A stretch of 64,000 nucleotides of DNA from CADEFQ01 sp050249415. Its GTDB lineage: Bacteria; Pseudomonadota; Gammaproteobacteria; Steroidobacterales; Steroidobacteraceae. This document shows, in pieces, positions 17,645 to 25,792 of the stretch. The stretch lies in contig JBFWQO010000006.1 in NCBI GenBank assembly GCA_050249415.1, positions 168,002 to 232,001 of the forward strand, in the 5' to 3' direction. Every line of letters starts with the position of its first letter. Position 1 is the first letter of the stretch. Under the pieces are notes generated by a model. The model was not told the origin of the DNA. It did no database searches and saw only the letters and a list, made by a program, of their open reading frames with translations. A program made the position numbers and the translations under genes.

Positions 17645-18713
17645 GCAGGGACTCGAGCGACCCGATCGGCAGCGCGCGCGCCGTGTGGCCGTTGCCTGTC
17701 GTGTCGGTGGCCCGCAGCAGCGAGTTGTAGACCGCTTCCTCGGTCGCGTCCATGACCGCTTCGAAGAGCGGCGACACGATGTCGGTGGGCAGCCTGTCGC
17801 GCGGGGCGCGCTGCGTCGAGAAGGCGATCGCGAAATCGCCGCTGCCGTTCGCATAGGTCGAGCCGGTGCGCGCCAGGGCGTAGATGGCCCGCGCAGCGAG
17901 GCGCTCGAGGTTGCGCGCATCGAGCGGGGCGTCGGTGGCGACCACGATCATGCACGAGCCGTCGGCCGACACGGCGCGCCGGTCGACCGGCGGCGCGAGC
18001 TGCCGCCACACCGGCACGCCCGCGATGGTGAGCCGGCCGCCGAAGTTGGCCTGCACGAGCACCCCCACGGTCCAGCGATCCGCGCCGAGCGGTACACGGC
18101 GCGATGCAGTGCCGATGCCGGCCTTCCAGCCGAAGGCGATGGTTCCCGTGCCCGCGCCGACCGCGCCCTCCTCCACGGCGCCCGGCTGTGCGGCCCGAAT
18201 CGCCGCGATCACGTGATCGCGTGTCACGTGCCCGCCCCGGATGTCGTTGAGCCGGCCGTCGTTGGTCTCGCCGACGAGGGCATTCACGGAACGCACGGCC
18301 TCGTTGCCGGGCTGCGCGAGCGTCCACGCGACGACGCCCTCGATGGCGGGTCCCACGGCCAGCGTGTTCGTCAGCACGATCGGCGTCTCGATCGTGCCGA
18401 GCTCGTGCACCTGCGTGGATCCCGCGAGCTTGCCGAAGGCGTTGCCGATAAATACGCCACCGGGTACCTTTTCCTGGAAGAGGTTGCCGCCATGGGGCAG
18501 GATCGCGGTGACGCCGGTGCGCACGCGATCGCCCGCGACGAGTGTCACCTGGCCCACCGTCACGCCCGCGACATCCGTGATCGCATCGAGCGGACCGGGC
18601 TCCATCACGCCGGGCGCGATACCGAGATCCCGTGCGCGCGGTCGATCCGCGGCCACTGCGCCCTGGGCGGCGAGCCACAGCAGCGCGAATGCGGCGAGTC
18701 CCCGGTGTCGCAT
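17628..18713 (-). CDS. secreted P1-family peptidase (DmpA/L-aminopeptidase D-esterase type)
   Basis: A 361-residue protein with a signal peptide (about 1-22, ending GAVAA), hence periplasmic. P1 (DmpA) enzymes self-cleave before a Ser or Thr to expose an N-terminal nucleophile; here the site is Gly252-Ser253 in VSADGSCMIVVATDAPL. Other family blocks are GITDVxGVxVG-like DAITDVAGVTVGQ (43-55), GGNLFQEKVPGGVFIGNAFGK, GxGTGTIAFGWKAGIGTASR and NGSGDFAIAFST. Activity would be aminopeptidase or amidase on D- or beta-amino-acid substrates. The start is the ATG before the leader; the open frame extends 53 codons further but antisense. It lies 14 bp after the EamA gene, so an operon is likely. Confidence 0.87.
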   Translation of the reverse strand: MRHRGLAAFALLWLAAQGAVAADRPRARDLGIAPGVMEPGPLDAITDVAGVTVGQVTLVAGDRVRTGVTAILPHGGNLFQEKVPGGVFIGNAFGKLAGSTQVHELGTIETPIVLTNTLAVGPAIEGVVAWTLAQPGNEAVRSVNALVGETNDGRLNDIRGGHVTRDHVIAAIRAAQPGAVEEGAVGAGTGTIAFGWKAGIGTASRRVPLGADRWTVGVLVQANFGGRLTIAGVPVWRQLAPPVDRRAVSADGSCMIVVATDAPLDARNLERLAARAIYALARTGSTYANGSGDFAIAFSTQRAPRDRLPTDIVSPLFEAVMDATEEAVYNSLLRATDTTGNGHTARALPIGSLESLLTTPR

Positions 18714-18727
18714 GCGGACTCCCCGCC

Positions 18728-19636
18728 TCACGGCGGCACATTGCCTTCCGCGGCGCGCGCCGCGATGGGCGGCGTGATCTCGAGCCGACGCTCGCGCCAG
18801 ATGATGTAGAGGCCGCTGCCGACCACGATCGCGCCGCCCGTGAGCACGCGCAGCGACGGCAAGGCGTCCCACACGACCCAGTCGATCGTGATGCCCCAGA
18901 AGAGCGCGGTGTACTCGAACGGCGCGATCACCGAGGCGGGCGCGGCGCGAAATGCTTCAATGAGGCACATCTGTGCCACCGCGCCGGCAAGACCGATGGC
19001 CGCGATCTGCCACAGGTGCGCCGCCTGCACTTCGAGCCAGCCGTTCGCGGCGAGCAGAGCCGACACGACGGTCATGATCGCGAGCGACCAGAGCGCGACG
19101 CTCGCCGTCGAGTCCGTGCGCGTGAGCACACGCAGCAGGATGGCATTGCACGCGTACGCGAACGCCGAAACGAACGCGCCGATCACTCCCCACAGGACGA
19201 GCCCGGAGGCCGACGGCTGCAGCATCGTGACCGCGCCCGCCAGGCCGACGGCGACGGCGCCCCAGCGATGCCAGCCGACATGCTCGCGCAGCACGAGCGC
19301 CGCGAGCGCCGTCACCATCAGCGGCGCGGTCAGAAAAATCGCGTAGGCGTCGGCGAGCGACAGCGCCCGCACCGCGTACAGGAATCCGGCCATGATCACG
19401 ACCATCAGCAGGCCGCGCAGCGCGTGCATGCCGGGGCGGTGGGCGAGCAGCTCCCGACCCCGGCCCGCGAGCAGCAGCGGCACGGCGATGAACGGCAACG
19501 ACGCCGCGCCGCGCAATACGGCGACCTGCAGCGGCGGGTAATGCGCGGTCAGCGCCTTCAAGAGCGCATCCATGCAGGCGAAGGTGGCGACCGCGGCGAG
19601 CATGAATGCGATACCGCGGAGGGAGCGGGCGGGCAT
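18728..19636 (-). CDS. EamA/DMT-family permease
   Basis: A 302-residue protein with ten predicted membrane helices in two EamA repeats (about 8-140 and 150-285). Family signatures are visible: FACMDALLKALTAHYPPLQVAVLRGA in the first repeat (about 19-45) and ALFWGITIDWVVWDALPS late in the second. Members export or import amino acids and other small metabolites. Its position ahead of a peptidase gene could fit export of a peptide breakdown product, but this is guesswork. Confidence 0.87.
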   Translation of the reverse strand: MPARSLRGIAFMLAAVATFACMDALLKALTAHYPPLQVAVLRGAASLPFIAVPLLLAGRGRELLAHRPGMHALRGLLMVVIMAGFLYAVRALSLADAYAIFLTAPLMVTALAALVLREHVGWHRWGAVAVGLAGAVTMLQPSASGLVLWGVIGAFVSAFAYACNAILLRVLTRTDSTASVALWSLAIMTVVSALLAANGWLEVQAAHLWQIAAIGLAGAVAQMCLIEAFRAAPASVIAPFEYTALFWGITIDWVVWDALPSLRVLTGGAIVVGSGLYIIWRERRLEITPPIAARAAEGNVPP

Positions 19637-19648
19637 CGAAGGAGACTA

Positions 19649-19681
19649 CAGCGAACGGCGATCAGCGAACAGCCAGAAGCG
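19649..19681. repeat. heptad-repeat fragment (AGCGAAC/GCGATCA family)
   Basis: The stretch CAGCGAACGGCGATCAGCGA, followed by ACAGCC, matches the left arm of the element at 1048-1150. A G+C-rich imperfect inverted sequence lies to its right (about 19685-19720). It sits in the 90-bp gap between the end of the TonB-receptor gene and the EamA gene, both read leftwards, and may terminate the receptor transcript. Confidence 0.5.
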
Positions 19682-19726
19682 GACACGGCCGCCGGCCGCT
19701 CGCGGCTCGCCGCCCGCACGCGGTCT

Positions 19727-22561
19727 TCAGAACTTCACGTTCACGCCCGCGAGGATGCTCCAGGAGTAGAACTCGTTCTCCGCGAGACGCGCGCGCGTGC
19801 CGCTCACGTAGCGCAGCGGCTCGTTGGTGATGTTCTGCATCTGCACGAAGGCGTTCACGTGCTTCGTGACGTCGTAGCTCGCCTTGAAATCGAGCTGCCC
19901 GTGCGTGTCGATATACAGGTCCTCCGAGGGTGCATCGCCCAGCGCGTACAGGTACTCGCTGCGGTAGGCATAGCCGAGGCGCAACTCGAGCCCGGCGAGT
20001 TCGTAGTACAGCGAGACGTTGCCGACGTGCTCGGATTGCTGGAAGAACGGCACCTTGGCGGTGCGGTCCGGCGCATCCGCCTCGCTGTCCGTCCAGGTGT
20101 AGCCGAGCGACACGCCGAGGCCGCGGAACAGGCCGGGCAGCCGGCGGAACTGGTACTGGTAACCGAGCTCGACGCCGAAGATGTTGCCGCTACGGGCGTT
20201 CTGCGCCTGCTGGATCTCGAGTTCGGAGTAGAACCGGCCTTCGAAGTCGATATCCTCGAGTGTCTGGATGCGCGTGAAGATCGGGTTGTCGATGTCCTTG
20301 TAGAACACGCCCGCATTCAGGATGCCGGCGGGCTCGAGGTACCATTCGAGCGCGGCATCGAAGTTCATGGACTCGAGCGGATCGAGGTTCGGATTGCCCA
20401 TCTCGATGGCGCCTTCGTACACGCCCGGATCGTCTTCTTCGATCTCGAAGAGGCGAAACGGCACGGTCTGCTCGTACGAGGGCCGGCCGATGGTGTTGGT
20501 CCACGCCGCGCGCGCGATGAGGTCGGGCTGTACTGCCCAGGTCATCTGCAGGCCGGGCATCCAGTTCGTGTAGTTCTTCGTGCCCCTCACCTGCGGCGGC
20601 GGATCCGTCACGTTGTCGTCGACGATCTGCACGTCATACGCCGTGAAGTCGGTCTCCGTGCGCTCGACGCGTACGCCGCCGATCAGCGTGACGGTGCCGA
20701 TGTCGAACGAGCCCATCATGTAGCCCGCCGTCACGTCCTCCTTCACGGTGAAGTCGACCCCATAGGATTCGGACACGGTGTCGGCAGGATTCACCTCGAA
20801 GAGGGCCTGGTTGGTCGCAAAGAAGCGTTGCGCGGCACGGTAATCGGGATAGGGCCCGAACGTGTAGTAGGGTCGCACATCGCGATAGAAGCCCGGATCG
20901 CCGGCCCGCGCGACATCGGAGAGCAGCAGGTCACCGTCGAAGCCGTCGTACACGATCATGTCCTGGTTGCTGTCGCTCTTGCGGCCGATGAACTTCGCGC
21001 CGGCCTTGATGTAGCCGCTGCGGCTGCCCCGATCGAAGTCTCTCCTGAGATCGACCTGGCCGACGCGCAGCTTCTCCTCGATCAACTGGCCGCCCTGCGC
21101 GGTTTCGTCGAACTCGAAGTTCGCGGCGTCGTAGAATTCGGGGCCGGCGTCGACACGGAAGTAGTAGTCCGACGTGTCGTAGGTCATCGGGATTTCGCTG
21201 TCGAGTTCGAACGTCCACGCATTGTCGTAGGGCGTGTCCTGCTCCGTCTTGCCGTACGTCGCCGTCAGGTTCAGCGTCCAGTCGCCGATCTCGAACTCGC
21301 CGCCGAGCGTCGAAGAGAGGATCTTCTGGATCTCGAGGCGCTCGGAGTTCTCGCGTTTGCCTTCACCCTCGGTGAACAGACCGGATGTCGGCGTCTGGTT
21401 CTCGAGGTCGCCGTTCCTGTAGTCGTAGGTGATCTCGGGCTGCAACTCGGTGTCTTCGTAGCGGTTCACGATGTTGCGCCAGTGCAGCTTCACCGTGTCG
21501 TTCGGCCGGAACTCGAAATTGGCGACCAGGCCCTTGCGCACCCGCCGGATCAGGTAGTCGCGGATGTTGAGTTCGTCCGGCACGAGGTAGGCGCCCTCTT
21601 CCTGCCACGGGTCTCCGCCCTGGACGTTGTGCGACGTGAACTTGCGGTCCGAATAGCTGGCCGACAGCACGACACCGAAGCGGTCGTCGGCCATGAGCCG
21701 GCTCCACGCCGCGCTCGCTCCCCACGGGTGATGCTCGCCGAGGTCGGAATAGCCGTAGTCCGCGGTCGCGGAGAACGCACGGCCATCGGGGTCGTCGAAG
21801 GCGCTCGGCGTGACGATATTCACGGTGCCGCCGATGGCGTTGCCATCGAGGTCGGGCGTGACCGACTTGATGACTTCGAGCTTCGAGAGGATGTTGGCGG
21901 GCACCGTGTCGAGCGCCACGCGTCGCGTGTCGCCTTCGGGCGAGCCGATCGTCTGGCCGTCGATCGTGACATTGCTGAGCGCGGCGTCGATGCCGCGGAT
22001 CGTCACGTAGCGGCCCTCACCCTGGTCCGTGGTGACCGACACACCGGTGACCCGCGCAAGCGTGTCGCCGGCGTTCTGGTCGGGGAGCTTGCCGGCGTCG
22101 TCGGCCGTGACCGACTCCTTGATGTACTTGGCCGACTTCTTGTCCTGGAGCGCCGTGGCCTGCGCGAGTCGGTAACCCGTCACGGTCACTTCTTCGATGT
22201 CGAGTCCCGACAGCGCGATCGCCTGCGTCGCGACCCCCGTCGCGGCAACCGTGACGCTCGCCGTACTGTCGGCGAATCCGACGAATTCCGCTTTGATCGT
22301 ATAGGAACCCCCGGGCACGTCGGTGATGCGATAGGCTCCCGACCGGTCGGCTTTCACCGTGCGGTTGAGTTCCTGCACCCGCACCGTGGCATTCGGCAGC
22401 GGCCGCCCCGTCGTGGCGTCGGTGACACGACCGGCGATCTCCCCGGCCAGCGCCTCGCCCTGCAGGCCGGCGAACGCCGCAGCGAAGGCCACGAACAACG
22501 GGGAGATACGGCGAACGAGCGAACGACCAGGTGCTGACACAGCCCTTACCCCTTGCGGCAT
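19727..22561 (-). CDS. TonB-dependent receptor of the phytate/inositol island
   Basis: A 944-residue outer-membrane receptor. After the leader comes a carboxypeptidase-regulatory-like domain (about 40-125: AGRVTDATTGRPLPNATVRV, DRSGAYRITDVPGGSYTI), then a TonB-box-like EEVTVTGYR, the plug (about 145-260, VTTDQGEGRYVTIRGID) and a 22-strand barrel ending in KF. The architecture is that of the large receptors for sugars and other nutrients in gammaproteobacteria. It is divergent from the RpiR regulator, with shared palindromes between them, so it is the likely outer-membrane importer for phytate, inositol phosphates or inositol. The first ATG is used; a GTG seven codons on (22540) has a better AAGGGG ribosome site and also leaves a full signal peptide. 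Confidence 0.85.
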   Translation of the reverse strand: MPQGVRAVSAPGRSLVRRISPLFVAFAAAFAGLQGEALAGEIAGRVTDATTGRPLPNATVRVQELNRTVKADRSGAYRITDVPGGSYTIKAEFVGFADSTASVTVAATGVATQAIALSGLDIEEVTVTGYRLAQATALQDKKSAKYIKESVTADDAGKLPDQNAGDTLARVTGVSVTTDQGEGRYVTIRGIDAALSNVTIDGQTIGSPEGDTRRVALDTVPANILSKLEVIKSVTPDLDGNAIGGTVNIVTPSAFDDPDGRAFSATADYGYSDLGEHHPWGASAAWSRLMADDRFGVVLSASYSDRKFTSHNVQGGDPWQEEGAYLVPDELNIRDYLIRRVRKGLVANFEFRPNDTVKLHWRNIVNRYEDTELQPEITYDYRNGDLENQTPTSGLFTEGEGKRENSERLEIQKILSSTLGGEFEIGDWTLNLTATYGKTEQDTPYDNAWTFELDSEIPMTYDTSDYYFRVDAGPEFYDAANFEFDETAQGGQLIEEKLRVGQVDLRRDFDRGSRSGYIKAGAKFIGRKSDSNQDMIVYDGFDGDLLLSDVARAGDPGFYRDVRPYYTFGPYPDYRAAQRFFATNQALFEVNPADTVSESYGVDFTVKEDVTAGYMMGSFDIGTVTLIGGVRVERTETDFTAYDVQIVDDNVTDPPPQVRGTKNYTNWMPGLQMTWAVQPDLIARAAWTNTIGRPSYEQTVPFRLFEIEEDDPGVYEGAIEMGNPNLDPLESMNFDAALEWYLEPAGILNAGVFYKDIDNPIFTRIQTLEDIDFEGRFYSELEIQQAQNARSGNIFGVELGYQYQFRRLPGLFRGLGVSLGYTWTDSEADAPDRTAKVPFFQQSEHVGNVSLYYELAGLELRLGYAYRSEYLYALGDAPSEDLYIDTHGQLDFKASYDVTKHVNAFVQMQNITNEPLRYVSGTRARLAENEFYSWSILAGVNVKF

Positions 22562-22576
22562 GGAATCATGGTTCCA
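22561..22576. promoter_or_regulatory. operator palindrome TGGAA-N6-TTCCA at receptor gene start
   Basis: TGGAATCATGGTTCCA is a TGGAA-N6-TTCCA palindrome. It abuts the start codon of the TonB-receptor gene and lies in its leader. The same palindrome recurs at 22721. GGAA-N6-TTCC is, from memory, the motif described for inositol-catabolism regulators (IolR, RpiR family) in Alphaproteobacteria. Confidence 0.6.
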
Positions 22577-22586
22577 TTCGCGGCCG

Positions 22587-22616
22587 AGTATAGAACAGGA
22601 ATTTTGTCTTTTGCAA
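22587..22616 (-). promoter_or_regulatory. receptor promoter, -35 TTGCAA / -10 TATACT, 18-bp spacer
   Basis: Read on the minus strand: TTGCAA (22611-22616), 18 bp, TATACT (22587-22592). Transcription would start about 20 nt before the ATG at 22561. A copy of the motif GAAATTTCTGTTCTATA covers the spacer and -10 (22589-22607, here reading ACAAAATTCCTGTTCTATA on the minus strand), an arrangement expected for repression. Confidence 0.55.
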
Positions 22617-22621
22617 CGTGT

Positions 22622-22638
22622 GAAATTTATGTTCTATA
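22622..22638 (+). promoter_or_regulatory. regulatory motif GAAATTTATGTTCTATA
   Basis: One of three near-identical 17-mers in this intergenic region (others at 22589-22607 on the minus strand and 22702-22718). Its A+T richness stands out against the surrounding 70% G+C. It is probably part of the operator array for the adjacent RpiR regulator. Confidence 0.5.
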
Positions 22639-22701
22639 TTGGGTCCGTGCGGCAGGCCACTGAGACCCGACCCCGAGCGCATGCGCCGGCCCGACATGGC
22701 T

Positions 22702-22718
22702 GAAATTTCTGTTCGATA
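22702..22718 (+). promoter_or_regulatory. regulatory motif GAAATTTCTGTTCGATA
   Basis: This 17-mer differs from the copy at 22622 at two positions. It lies immediately upstream of the palindrome at 22721 and the regulator promoter. Similar sequence occurs upstream of the second dehydrogenase gene (about 24600-24620, reverse orientation) and before the transporter gene (about 34670-34700). Confidence 0.5.
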
Positions 22719-22720
22719 GT

Positions 22721-22749
22721 TGGAACATATTTTCCATTTCGACTAGGAT
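22721..22749 (+). promoter_or_regulatory. operator TGGAA-N6-TTCCA overlapping regulator promoter
   Basis: TGGAACATATTTTCCA (22721-22736) is a TGGAA-N6-TTCCA palindrome. A -10-like TAGGAT (22744-22749) follows and ends 6 nt before the ATG at 22756. The palindrome covers the -35/spacer position (TTGGAA at 22720), so the regulator probably represses itself and the operon. The short gap to the ATG and absence of a ribosome site suggest a leaderless mRNA. Confidence 0.6.
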
Positions 22750-22755
22750 CCGGCC

Positions 22756-23607
22756 ATGCCAGCCAAAGACGTCGAGATGTTGCGCAACGAGATCGTGCGC
22801 CGGTACGACCGCCTGAGCCCGCGCCTGAAGCAGGTGGCGCAGTTCGTGCTCGACCACCCGAACGACATGGGCCTGCAGACGCTCGCGGTCATCGCCGAGC
22901 GCTGCCGGGTGCAGCCCTCGACGGTCGTGCGCTTCGCGAAGGCGATGGGTTACGAAGGCGCGAGCGACATGCAGAAGCTCTTTCGCGACGAGTTGCTCGC
23001 GTTCGCGCCGAGCCCGAGCTATGCCGACCGCATCCGCCAGTTCAACGAGCGTTCGGGCGGCGTCGACGTGCTCTCGCCCCACGAGCTGATGCAGGAATTC
23101 GCCGACAGCAACATCATCGCGCTGGAACACCTGAAGGAATCGACCCGCCGTGCCGATCTCGAGGCGGGGGTCGCACTGATCCACGATGCGCGTGCCGTCT
23201 ATATCATCGGCCTGCGCCGTGCATTTCCGGTCGCCGCGTATCTCGCGTACGCATTGCGGCATGTCGACGACAAGCGCGCCTACCTGATCGACGGCGTGGC
23301 CGGCATGCTCGCCGAGCAGGGCGGCATGGCGCGCGAAGGCGACCTGCTGATCGCGATCAGTTTCCGCCCGTATGCGAAGGAGACGGCCGAGGTGGTCGAA
23401 CAGGCGCGCGCGCGCGGTGCCCGCGTTCTCGCGTTGAGCGACACGCGCCTCTCGCCCATCGCGCGCGATGCCGACGTCGTGTTCGAGACCAAGGATGCCG
23501 AAGTGCGCCAGTTCCGCTCGCTGACTGCGTCCCTGTGCCTCGCGCAGACGCTCGTCATCAGCTATGCGTTCCAGATGGAGCGCCGTTCGCACAAAGGGCA
23601 GGCTTGA
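22756..23607 (+). CDS. iolR: RpiR-family transcriptional regulator (probable inositol regulator)
   Basis: A 283-residue RpiR protein: N-terminal helix-turn-helix domain (about 1-78; LQTLAVIAERCRVQPSTVVRFAKAMGYEG carries the recognition helix) and a SIS sugar-phosphate-binding domain (about 125-255; ARAVYIIGLRRAFPVAAYL, GDLLIAISFRPYAKETAEVV). RpiR proteins sense phosphorylated sugars. As first gene of the iol operon, divergent from the receptor gene and flanked by palindromes, it is the likely local repressor; the effector in known IolR systems is a phosphorylated inositol-pathway intermediate. The symbol is an inference from context. Its stop overlaps the iolG start (TGATG). Confidence 0.85.
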   Translation: MPAKDVEMLRNEIVRRYDRLSPRLKQVAQFVLDHPNDMGLQTLAVIAERCRVQPSTVVRFAKAMGYEGASDMQKLFRDELLAFAPSPSYADRIRQFNERSGGVDVLSPHELMQEFADSNIIALEHLKESTRRADLEAGVALIHDARAVYIIGLRRAFPVAAYLAYALRHVDDKRAYLIDGVAGMLAEQGGMAREGDLLIAISFRPYAKETAEVVEQARARGARVLALSDTRLSPIARDADVVFETKDAEVRQFRSLTASLCLAQTLVISYAFQMERRSHKGQA

Positions 23608-24602
23608 TGATCGGATTCGCGCTGTTCGGCGCCGGCCGCATCGGCCAGATCCATGCCCGCAACCTCGCGGCGCGCCCGGACGTGCGCTTGCGCCATGTCG
23701 TCGATGTGTCGCCCACGGCCGCCCGCGCCCTCGCGGACACGACCGGTGCCACCGTGAGCGACGCCGCCACGGCGCTCGCCGACCCGGCCGTGCACGCGAT
23801 CCTGGTGGCGAGCTCGACCGACACGCACGCCGCGCTGATCGCCGCAGGCGCGCGGGCCGGCAAGGCCATCTTCTGCGAGAAGCCGCTCGACCTCGACCTG
23901 GCGCGCGCCGAGGCGAGTATCGCGGTCGCGGCGCAGTCGAAGGTGCTGCTAGCACTCGGCTTCAACCGGCGCTTCGACCCCGCCTTCCGGCGCCTGCATC
24001 GCGAGATCGCGGCAGGACGCGCCGGCAAGGTCGAGGTCGTGAGCATCACGAGCCGCGATCCGGCACCGCCTCCGCCGGCCTATGTGGCACGCTCCGGCGG
24101 GCTCTTCCGCGACATGATGATCCACGACCTCGACATGGCGCGCTGGCTGCTCGGCGCGACGCCGGTGAGCGTGTACGCGCGCGGCAGCGCGCTGGTCGAT
24201 CCGGCCATCGGCGCCGCCGGCGACATCGACACCGCTGTCGTGGTGCTCGAAGGTGCGGGCGGAGAACTGTGCCAGATCACGAACAGCCGCCGTTGCGCCT
24301 ACGGCTATGACCAGCGCATCGAAATCTTCGGCTCGCGCGGACTGCTGCGCGCCGACAACGTGCCCGCCACGACCGTCGAGACGGCCGATGCCGGCGGCTT
24401 CACGCGCGAGCCGGCGCTGCCCTTTTTCCTCGAGCGCTACGCCGCCGCCTACCGCGATGAACTCGACGAGTTCGTGCGCGCACTGCGCGGCGAGGCCGCC
24501 GCCCTTGCCACCGGCGAGGATGGCCGGCAGGCCCTGCGGCTCGCGAATGCGGCCCAGCGCTCGCTGGAAACCCGCGGTCCCGTCGCGCTGCCCGAGGAAT
24601 AG
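23607..24602 (+). CDS. iolG: inositol 2-dehydrogenase
   Basis: A 331-residue Gfo/Idh/MocA oxidoreductase. The Rossmann motif is GAGRIGQIHARN (8-19), the catalytic Lys is Lys92 in CEKPLD, and the pair Asp169/His173 in FRDMMIHDLD matches the Asp-His pair of known inositol dehydrogenases. It oxidises myo-inositol to 2-keto-myo-inositol with NAD+, the first step of the pathway. The length is typical (about 330-345). The ATG overlaps the regulator stop by one base. It is followed by a 65-bp gap with operator-like sequence. Confidence 0.88.
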   Translation: MIGFALFGAGRIGQIHARNLAARPDVRLRHVVDVSPTAARALADTTGATVSDAATALADPAVHAILVASSTDTHAALIAAGARAGKAIFCEKPLDLDLARAEASIAVAAQSKVLLALGFNRRFDPAFRRLHREIAAGRAGKVEVVSITSRDPAPPPPAYVARSGGLFRDMMIHDLDMARWLLGATPVSVYARGSALVDPAIGAAGDIDTAVVVLEGAGGELCQITNSRRCAYGYDQRIEIFGSRGLLRADNVPATTVETADAGGFTREPALPFFLERYAAAYRDELDEFVRALRGEAAALATGEDGRQALRLANAAQRSLETRGPVALPEE

Positions 24603-24667
24603 AATAGAAATTTCACGATTTCATGTTCTTGAAATGCTGATTCTATTTCGATATCGTCGCAACTCCC
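24603..24667. promoter_or_regulatory. A+T-rich internal control region of the iol operon
   Basis: The only sizeable gap inside the otherwise overlapping operon. It has AGAATAGAAATTTCACG (reverse complement of a GAAATTTCTATTCT motif) and arms such as GAAATGCTGATTCTATTTC, resembling the motifs around 22589-22736. It may be an internal operator/promoter driving the genes from the second dehydrogenase onward. No clear -10/-35 pair stands out. Confidence 0.45.
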
Positions 24668-25792
24668 ATGACCCGCGCCAGAATCGGACTGATCGGTACC
24701 GGCTTCATCGGCCGCACGCACGCCATCGCACTCAACACGGTCGGGGCGGTGTTCGCCGACATTGCCGCGCCGGTCTGCGAGCTGCTGGCTGACACGACGC
24801 CGGCGGGGGCGCGCAAGGCGGCCGACGCGCTCGGCTTTGCCCGCGCCACCGGCGATTGGCGCGAACTCGTCGCGGACCCCGCGGTCGACGTGGTCGACAT
24901 CTGCACGCCGAACCACCTGCATCGGGAAATGGCGCTCGCGGCGATCGCCGCCGGCAAGCATGTCTGGTGCGAAAAGCCGCTCGCCAACACGGCCCGTGAA
25001 GCACGCGAGATCGCGGCCGCCGCCGATGCGGCCGGCGTCCGCCACATGATGGGCTTCAACTACATCTGCAACCCGCTGCTGCAGGTGGCGCGCGACATGG
25101 TCGCGGCCGGTGAACTCGGCGAGGTCTACGCCTTCCGCGGCAGCTACCTCGAGGACTACATGAGCGACCCGTCGGTGCCCTGGAGCTGGCGTTGCGACCG
25201 CGCACTCGCGGGCAGCGGGGCGCTCGCCGACCTCGGTTCGCACCTGATCAACCTCGCGCACTTCCTGCTCGGCGGCATCGCGCGGGTGAACGGCCGGCTG
25301 CAGGTCGTGCACCGAACCCGCCGCGATCCGGCGAGCGGCGCCGCCCGCGCGGTCGAGAACGAGGACATCGCGCGCGCCATGGTCGAGTTCGCGGGCGGTG
25401 TACAGGGCACGTTCGAAGTGAGCCGGGTCGCGACCGGGCTGAAATGCGGCCTCGCGTTCGCGATTTTCGGCACACGCGGCGCCCTCGGGTTCGACCAGGA
25501 ACGCATGAACGAGCTGCGCTGGTATGACGCCGCCGCGGGCGCCGCGCGCAGCGGCTTTCGCACGCTGCTCGCCGGCCCGGAGCACCCGGACTACCGGCCC
25601 TTCTGCCCTGCGCCCGGTCACGGCCTCGGCTACAACGACCTGAAGGTGATCGAAGCGCGCAACCTGCTGCGGGCGGTCGCGGGCGGTGCACCGGCCTCAC
25701 CCGACTTCCACGAAGGCGCGCGCGTGCAATCGGTCATGGAAGCGATCGAAGCATCGCACGCGAGTGGCGCGTGGACGGACGTGGGCCGGTGA
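24668..25792 (+). CDS. second Gfo/Idh/MocA-family dehydrogenase of the iol operon
   Basis: A 374-residue oxidoreductase with the Rossmann motif GTGFIGRTHA (10-19), Lys103 in CEKPLAN and Asp188/His192 in GALADLGSHLIN. It is clearly a different paralogue from IolG, longer by about 40 residues and with a distinct C-terminal sheet. In inositol operons such second dehydrogenases act on scyllo- or chiro-inositol or related cyclitols, feeding isomers into the same pathway; that role is inferred. Its stop overlaps the iolB GTG start by 3 nt. Confidence 0.85.
   Translation: MTRARIGLIGTGFIGRTHAIALNTVGAVFADIAAPVCELLADTTPAGARKAADALGFARATGDWRELVADPAVDVVDICTPNHLHREMALAAIAAGKHVWCEKPLANTAREAREIAAAADAAGVRHMMGFNYICNPLLQVARDMVAAGELGEVYAFRGSYLEDYMSDPSVPWSWRCDRALAGSGALADLGSHLINLAHFLLGGIARVNGRLQVVHRTRRDPASGAARAVENEDIARAMVEFAGGVQGTFEVSRVATGLKCGLAFAIFGTRGALGFDQERMNELRWYDAAAGAARSGFRTLLAGPEHPDYRPFCPAPGHGLGYNDLKVIEARNLLRAVAGGAPASPDFHEGARVQSVMEAIEASHASGAWTDVGR

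Noticed and set aside
18632..22537. A 1301-codon open frame on the plus strand opposite the EamA and TonB-receptor genes
   Set aside because: The protein is Arg/Asp/Val-rich low-complexity typical of antisense frames in 70% G+C DNA; the minus strand encodes clear receptor and permease domains.
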